From Kiritimatiellia bacterium (GTDB lineage: Bacteria; Verrucomicrobiota; Kiritimatiellia; RFP12; DVOR01): 17,129 bases of DNA. The notes below the pieces were generated by a model. It was given only the letters and a program-made list of their open reading frames with translations, made no database searches and was not told the DNA's origin. The stretch covers positions 1 through 17,129 of the forward strand of contig CAAGNN010000111.1 of NCBI GenBank assembly GCA_900771325.1. Reading direction: 5' to 3'. Below, piece by piece: positions 13,065 through 17,129 of the stretch (its first letter is position 1; the number at the start of each line of letters is the position of its first letter). Position numbers and translations under genes: made by a program.

Positions 13065-13844
13065 CTATTGGCCGATGAGCTGGCGCAGGGGGTCGAGGAG
13101 GGCGGCCTCGCGCGTATACATCAGCATATCCATAATGAAGGGGAGATAGAGCACGAGCATCGCGATGCCCAGGGCGCTCTTGACGGGCATTGAGAGGAAG
13201 AAGACGTTCAGCTGCGGGGCCGTGCGGTTGACGAAGCCCAGGCCGATGGTGGCCAGGAACATCAGGATGAGCACCGGGGCGGCGATGATGACGGTGGTTT
13301 GGATCATCCCATCGAGCGTGCCGAGGATGAGCGCGTCGGCCCCGGGGGTGAAGGTGAGGGCGGGGGTGAAGACCGGCCAGAGGGCGTAGCTATGGTAGAT
13401 GGCACCCAGGAAGACGAAGACCGCGCCGCCGACGAAGAAGAGGGTCGAGACAATCTGCGTGAAGAAGATGCCCAGGGTGGAGACCTGCGCGCCCGAGAGC
13501 GGGGAGTAGACTTCGCCCATTGTTGCGCCGCGCTGGTTGTCGATGACGTTGCCGACGTTCTCGGCAATCCAGAAGGGGATGGCGCCGAAGAAGCCGAGGA
13601 GGAAGCCGATGAAGGCCTCTTTGAGCGCCACGAGCGAGAACATCCAGTAGTTCGGCTCGCCCGGCGGCATCTGCTCCATCACCACCGGCAGCAGGAGAAA
13701 GGCGAAGCCCAGGACGGCCACCCGCCGTGCCACGCCCGGAATCATCGAATCGCTCAGCGCCGGGCAGATGGCAAAGGCCCCGCCCAGGCGTGCCATTGCG
13801 AGCACGGCGGCGAGGATGTAGCGGTGGAAGTCGATGTAGTTCAT
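13065..13844 (-). CDS. sctT: Type III secretion export apparatus protein SctT (YscT/FliR family)
   Basis: 259-residue polytopic protein, usual length for the family, with hydrophobic segments at about 8-25, 40-58, 72-95, 125-150, 175-205 and 212-240. Motifs include ARLGGAFAICPAL and FIGFLLGFFGAIPFWIAENVGNVIDNQRG, a conserved region of SctT/FliR. It forms the core export pore with SctR and SctS. It starts 15 bp after the sctS stop without a visible Shine-Dalgarno site, so translational coupling is likely. Confidence 0.93.
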   Translation of the reverse strand: MNYIDFHRYILAAVLAMARLGGAFAICPALSDSMIPGVARRVAVLGFAFLLLPVVMEQMPPGEPNYWMFSLVALKEAFIGFLLGFFGAIPFWIAENVGNVIDNQRGATMGEVYSPLSGAQVSTLGIFFTQIVSTLFFVGGAVFVFLGAIYHSYALWPVFTPALTFTPGADALILGTLDGMIQTTVIIAAPVLILMFLATIGLGFVNRTAPQLNVFFLSMPVKSALGIAMLVLYLPFIMDMLMYTREAALLDPLRQLIGQ

Positions 13845-13859
13845 ACCGGCCGCGCGGAT

Positions 13860-14126
13860 TTAGCGCAGGAGCGGGAAGTAGGAGAAGATGCTTTGGGTGT
13901 AGCCGAGGAGCTGGGCCCCCATCCACGGGGCGGCCAGGAGAATGGTCAGCGAGATGACAATCAGCTTGACGGCAAAGCCGAGCGTCTGCTCCTGCACCTG
14001 CGTGAGCGCTTGCAGGAGCGAGACGAGCACGCCGACGACCGTCGCCACGATGATCGGAATGAGCGAGAGCTGCAGGACGATCAGCAGGCAGGTCTTGGCA
14101 TAGTCGAGCAGTTGCGCCTGGTTCAT
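13860..14126 (-). CDS. sctS: Type III secretion export apparatus protein SctS (YscS/FliQ family)
   Basis: 88-residue protein with two transmembrane helices (about 13-35 and 47-70), the usual size. The conserved core LIVLQLSLIPIIVATVVG, then LLQALTQVQEQTL, then KLIVISLTI identifies it. It packs with SctR and SctT in the export gate of the inner membrane. The start ATG overlaps the sctR stop as ATGA, so the genes are translationally coupled. Confidence 0.95.
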   Translation of the reverse strand: MNQAQLLDYAKTCLLIVLQLSLIPIIVATVVGVLVSLLQALTQVQEQTLGFAVKLIVISLTILLAAPWMGAQLLGYTQSIFSYFPLLR

Positions 14127-14782
14127 AGGAGGTACCCTCGCACAAGACCCTGGATGAGCAGCGTCCAGCCATTGACCATCACAAAGAGCAAGAGCTTGAA
14201 GGGTAGGGAGATGGTGACCGGGGAGACCATCATCATCCCCATTGCCAGGAGGATGTTGCTGACGATGATGTCAATGGCGATGAAGGGGAGGTAGACCAGG
14301 AAGCCAATCTGAAAGGCCTTGGTCAGCTCCGAGACGCAGAAGGAGGGGATGAGGATGTAGAAGCTCTCCGGGTCGACGTTCGCCTTCTCCTCGCCCTCCT
14401 TGGCCCACAGGCGCTCGGCGGTGGAGACGAAGAAGAGCCGCTCGCGGTCGGAGGTTTGGTGCACGAGCCACTCGCGCAAGGGCTCGGCCGAACGCAGGGC
14501 CACCTCGGTCTGCGAGATCATCTGCGGCTGGTTCTTGGCGCTCTCGGCCTGATAGGTCTCCCACGAACGGGAGATGACCGGGGCCATAATATAGAAGCTC
14601 AGGATCATCGCCAGGGCGTTGACCACCATATTCGGCGGGATGGATTGAATGCCCAGCGCGTTGCGAATGAGCGAGATAACCACCACAATCTTGAGATACG
14701 AGGTGGCTACCATCGCCGCGAAGGGCAACAGCGACATCCCGATGAGCAGCGTGATTAAGGCGAATGGGTCGGTCTGGAACAT
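14123..14782 (-). CDS. sctR: Type III secretion export apparatus protein SctR (YscR/FliP family)
   Basis: 219-residue inner-membrane protein of the export gate. Diagnostic stretches are MVATSYLKIVVVISLIRNAL, IQSIPPNMVVNALAMILS, PSFCVSELTKAFQIGFLVYL and MMMVSPVTISLPFKLLLFVM. These match injectisome SctR more than flagellar FliP. The ATG at 14782 overlaps the sctQ stop by one base (TGATG) and has AGAGG 7 nt upstream. A GTG three bases earlier is less well placed. A soluble periplasmic part lies between residues about 75 and 150. Confidence 0.95.
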   Translation of the reverse strand: MFQTDPFALITLLIGMSLLPFAAMVATSYLKIVVVISLIRNALGIQSIPPNMVVNALAMILSFYIMAPVISRSWETYQAESAKNQPQMISQTEVALRSAEPLREWLVHQTSDRERLFFVSTAERLWAKEGEEKANVDPESFYILIPSFCVSELTKAFQIGFLVYLPFIAIDIIVSNILLAMGMMMVSPVTISLPFKLLLFVMVNGWTLLIQGLVRGYLL

Positions 14783-15675
14783 CACAGCACCTCTTCAATC
14801 GCAAAGCTCTGCTGAGCGCCCAACATCGCCAGATGCCCCTGGGCCACTCGCCGCCCGCGGTGGATGAGCGAGAGGGTGGAGAGGCTATTGGGCGTGGGCA
14901 CCTGCCCATCGCAGAGCGCGCCGAAGGTAATCGACATCGGCACATCGGCCGCCACATGATAGAGGTCATCCTCCTGCCAGAGGTCGAGCGCGTTGTTGGC
15001 CACCAAGAAGCTCTCGCCAATCTTCCAACGCGCGGCCTGGGAGCGACCTTGGGTGTCCACCTCCGGCAACAAGAGCGCATCCCCGGCCTTCAGCGAGGCA
15101 GCATCGGCCGGCGCCAGAGCGAAGGCGGCCAGCTCGTAGCGCACGGGCAGTTCCATCGCGCGCAGGGTCTCGTCCGCCGGGTCGAGCGCCTTCAGCTGCC
15201 CAAGCTCCTCGGTGAGGCTTTCGGTGAGGGCGATGGTGAAGGTGCACACCTCGCTGTTGCCCTCCTCCTTGGTCAGCACAAAGGCCGTCGAGGCGCGGGC
15301 CACAGCCTCGTTCCCCGCAACAATGCCCTTAATCGAGAGCTGCCGGCGGAAGACATTCTCCACCGTCTGGAAGAGCACCCCGCAGGCGCGCTCTAAGAGC
15401 GCCAAGAGTATCGGCTCGGGCACCTCCGCGCGCGCCTCCCAAACGGCCGCCAGCTCGGGGAAGGCCGCACTCTTGGCCAGCCCCAACGTCACCTCTGTCT
15501 CCTCGAAGGCAATGCGCAGATAGAGCAAATCGGCCGGGAAGACCGCCGCCTTGCGCAGGAGATAACTCTCGCCCTGGACCCCGGTCTTCATCCGCCACGC
15601 CGGCGAAGCAAAGATCTCCGCTGCACTCGCCTTTTCCCATTGCGGCCAATGGGTCAACACCTCAAAGCTCTTCAT
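14782..15675 (-). CDS. sctQ: Type III secretion C-ring/sorting-platform protein SctQ
   Basis: 297-residue cytoplasmic protein, called from position and C-terminal similarity. A first SPOA-like segment spans about 174-232 (LPVRYELAAFALAPADAASLKAGDALLLPEV) and a shorter second one about 244-297 (LSLIHRGRRVAQGHLAMLG, ending SFAIEEVL). The N-terminal 170 residues are poorly conserved, as usual in the family. GGAGG stands 7 nt before the ATG, and the start overlaps the sctP stop as ATGA. Many SctQ genes make a second short product from an internal start; M174 has no good ribosome site, so this is not evident here. Confidence 0.82.
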   Translation of the reverse strand: MKSFEVLTHWPQWEKASAAEIFASPAWRMKTGVQGESYLLRKAAVFPADLLYLRIAFEETEVTLGLAKSAAFPELAAVWEARAEVPEPILLALLERACGVLFQTVENVFRRQLSIKGIVAGNEAVARASTAFVLTKEEGNSEVCTFTIALTESLTEELGQLKALDPADETLRAMELPVRYELAAFALAPADAASLKAGDALLLPEVDTQGRSQAARWKIGESFLVANNALDLWQEDDLYHVAADVPMSITFGALCDGQVPTPNSLSTLSLIHRGRRVAQGHLAMLGAQQSFAIEEVL

Positions 15676-17129
15676 CGGCTAGCCTCCTCCTTCCGTCTCC
15701 ACAATTCGCCAATGGTCACCGCCACCTGCCAGCGCCCGGCAAAGCGCTCGACCAGCTGCGCCGTCAACGCCCCCTGCTGTTGCACCAGCAGTTCGCGTAC
15801 TTCGCCGGTGGCCGGCGCAAAGGCCACCTCAAGCGTCCCAGCCCGGACCTCCAAGCGCACCTCCGAGCCTGCCAACGTCTGCTCGCTCAGCCGCACCACC
15901 ACCGTCCCCGATGGCTCGACCACGAGCGCCCGGGCCACGGCTTCCACCGCCTCGGTGACGGCTGCCGGCAGCGCCTCGCGCACACTGGTCGCGGTCGACT
16001 GCGTCTGCGCGGCCGCCTCGGTCTGCGGGGCGGACTGCACCGGGGCCGCTTGCGGGGCCAACGGCTCCATTGCCATAAAGACCACCTTCGCGCTCTCGAC
16101 CTCGCCCGGGGCAGAGCGCTCCTCGCGCGCCGGGGCCTCGGCCTTCGCCGCCGGCACTTCGGCCACCTGGGCGACCCTCGGCTGCTCGGGGCTCGGGACT
16201 GCCGCGCGCTCAGCGGGCGCAGTCTGCGCTTCCGGCATCACCTGCTGCGCCAAAATGGGGCGGATGACCTCCTGGAAGGCCGCGACGCTCTCGGTAAAGG
16301 CCGCCTGGGTGGCCGCAAAGTCGCGCAAGGTGGTCGCCAACTCCGGCGCGGCAACGGGCGGAGTCTGCCCCGGCACCTCGGGCGCCACGGGGCTGACAGC
16401 CGGCGCGGGCGCTTCGGCGCGGGGAAGGCTCTGGGCCGTCGGGGTGGACTCGGGGGCCGGGGTGGGGACCTGCGCCAGGAAGGTCGCAATGGCCGATTGC
16501 AGCGCCTGCGAACTCTCGGCGAAGGCGGCCTGGGTGGCGGCAAAGTCGCGCAAAGTCGTTGAGAGGTCCGCCATTGGCATCGGCTGAGGGGTGGGGGCGG
16601 AGGCTTCGGCCGTGGGGGAAACGCTTGGTGTGGCAGCGACTTCTGCTACGTGCGCCGGAGCCTGGACCGCCTCGGTGCCGGCCGTCGCCTGCGGGGGCTC
16701 AACCGCTTGGAGCGGCTTGGCCAGAATGGGGGCCATCGCGGTCTGGAGTTGGGCGGCGCTCTCGGCAAAGGCGCTCTGTTCGTGCTCGAAACGCTCTACC
16801 ACCTCGGTCAAGGAGCTCAGCGTGGCCGGGGCGGACTTTTGCTCGACCCGGGGCGGGTCCGAAACGAACTCGGCCCGGGTCGGGGTCGAAGCCGGGGCGA
16901 CTTCACCTTCAACCCGGGGCGGGTCCGCAACGAACCCGGGCCGGGTCGAGGTCGAACCCGGGGCGGATGCAAGGTCAACCTGGGGCGGGTCCGAAACGAA
17001 CTCGGCCCGGGTCGGGGGCGAACCCGGGGCGGATGCAAGGTCAACCTGGGGCGGGTCCGAAACGAACCCGGGGCGGGTCGAGGTCGAACCTGGGGCGGGT
17101 CGGTGGTCAACCTGGGGCGGGTCCGCAAC
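15672..17129 (-). CDS. sctP: Type III secretion needle-length ruler SctP (YscP/FliK-like), 5' end missing, N-part made of 22-residue repeats
   Basis: At least 485 residues are visible; the frame has no stop and no ATG/GTG/TTG between 16811 and the window edge, so the start lies outside. Visible residues 1-106 are five 22-residue repeats with blocks V(S/A)DPP(Q/R)V, (S/V/P)AP(G/A)S and TR(P/A)(G/E)F, encoded by 22-bp DNA units. Next come three amphipathic-helix modules (FAATQAAFAESSQALQSAIA type) about 75 residues apart, separated by Pro/Ala linkers. The C-terminus (about 390-475) resembles the FliK/YscP switch domain (SEVRLEVRAGTLEVAFAP, GEVRELLVQQQGALTAQLV). The gene overlaps sctQ, the same order as yscP-yscQ. 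In Yersinia, YscP length sets needle length and its C-terminus acts with YscU. A TTG at 16811 could be an alternative start but has no ribosome site. Confidence 0.72.
   Translation of the reverse strand, partial: VADPPQVDHRPAPGSTSTRPGFVSDPPQVDLASAPGSPPTRAEFVSDPPQVDLASAPGSTSTRPGFVADPPRVEGEVAPASTPTRAEFVSDPPRVEQKSAPATLSSLTEVVERFEHEQSAFAESAAQLQTAMAPILAKPLQAVEPPQATAGTEAVQAPAHVAEVAATPSVSPTAEASAPTPQPMPMADLSTTLRDFAATQAAFAESSQALQSAIATFLAQVPTPAPESTPTAQSLPRAEAPAPAVSPVAPEVPGQTPPVAAPELATTLRDFAATQAAFTESVAAFQEVIRPILAQQVMPEAQTAPAERAAVPSPEQPRVAQVAEVPAAKAEAPAREERSAPGEVESAKVVFMAMEPLAPQAAPVQSAPQTEAAAQTQSTATSVREALPAAVTEAVEAVARALVVEPSGTVVVRLSEQTLAGSEVRLEVRAGTLEVAFAPATGEVRELLVQQQGALTAQLVERFAGRWQVAVTIGELWRRKEEASR
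16844..17129. repeat. 22-bp tandem array 4 inside sctP, with 66-bp higher order
   Basis: Thirteen units start at 16844, 16866, 16888, 16910, 16932, 16954, 16976, 16998, 17020, 17042, 17064, 17086 and 17108, all exactly 22 bp; a degenerate one precedes at 16822. Cores are ACCCGGGGCGGGT variants. The 9-bp spacers rotate in a three-unit order: CCGAAACGA or CCGCAACGA; then CGGGGTCGA, CGAGGTCGA or CGGGGGCGA; then GCAAGGTCA or TCACCTTCA. The three frames of the core give DPPRV, TRPGF and SAPGS on the minus strand. The array continues past the right edge. Confidence 0.93.

Noticed and set aside
11951..15675. Flagellar export genes (fliN/fliP/fliQ/fliR/flhB)
   Set aside because: Signature stretches of SctR and SctU fit injectisome members better, gene order P-Q-R-S-T-U is that of injectisomes, and no flagellar structural gene is present.
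16809..16811. TTG at 16811 as the start of sctP
   Set aside because: No ribosome site lies upstream, and the frame extends with a matching 66-bp repeat order to the window edge. Kept only as an alternative.
16817..17128. 103-codon Arg/Pro-rich frame across array 4
   Set aside because: It is the neighbouring frame of the same repeat; the sctP frame continues into the downstream helix modules and switch domain, this one stops.
1..17129. tRNA or rRNA genes
   Set aside because: No cloverleaf-like arrangement or rRNA sequence was noticed in the gaps; reading by eye cannot exclude an unusual small RNA.

Overview
This window is a GC-rich bacterial chromosome fragment. It carries a secreted LacZ-type glycoside hydrolase, a B12-type radical SAM enzyme, a GtrA-like membrane operon, a secreted hypothetical protein next to miaB, and a non-flagellar type III secretion (injectisome) operon. 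That mix fits a Gram-negative host- or polysaccharide-associated bacterium, possibly of the PVC group (Verrucomicrobiota, Lentisphaerota or Kiritimatiellota). There is no rRNA or other marker here to prove the lineage.

Layout, left to right. Positions 1-242 hold the end of a 22-bp tandem array, a GCTAACCG-type repeat and a good promoter, which feed the GH2 gene (243-4019, +). A bidirectional terminator separates it from the convergent radical SAM gene (4130-5497, -), whose promoter abuts a second 22-bp array (5544-5719). A structured leader then precedes a GtrA-family gene, a small coupled ORF and a large polytopic membrane protein (6052-8338, +), probably one operon for a cell-envelope or glycan function. 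The 570-bp gap that follows holds a third array of thirteen 22-bp units in exact register. After it come a secreted protein of unknown function (8912-9550, +) and miaB (9584-10924, +). From 17129 leftwards on the minus strand runs sctP(partial)-sctQ-sctR-sctS-sctT-sctU-ECF sigma factor, then a small proline-tailed protein and a terminator at 11025-11047. The sct genes overlap or sit 13-16 bp apart, as expected of one operon. The sigma factor at its end may regulate secretion.

The unusual element is the 22-bp repeat family: a 13-bp GC core (ACCCGGGGCGGGT or its inverted form) plus a 9-bp spacer. Three arrays are intergenic and lie upstream of genes. A fourth lies inside the reading frame of the injectisome ruler gene sctP. 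Because 22 is not divisible by 3, three DNA units (66 bp) make one 22-residue protein repeat, and the coding array shows exactly this 66-bp higher order. In known injectisomes the length of SctP sets needle length. Copy-number change in this array could therefore tune the needle in three-unit steps, or switch the frame with any other step. This is inference from the sequence. A second repeat family (GCTAACCG / CGGTTAGC) sits beside each intergenic array.
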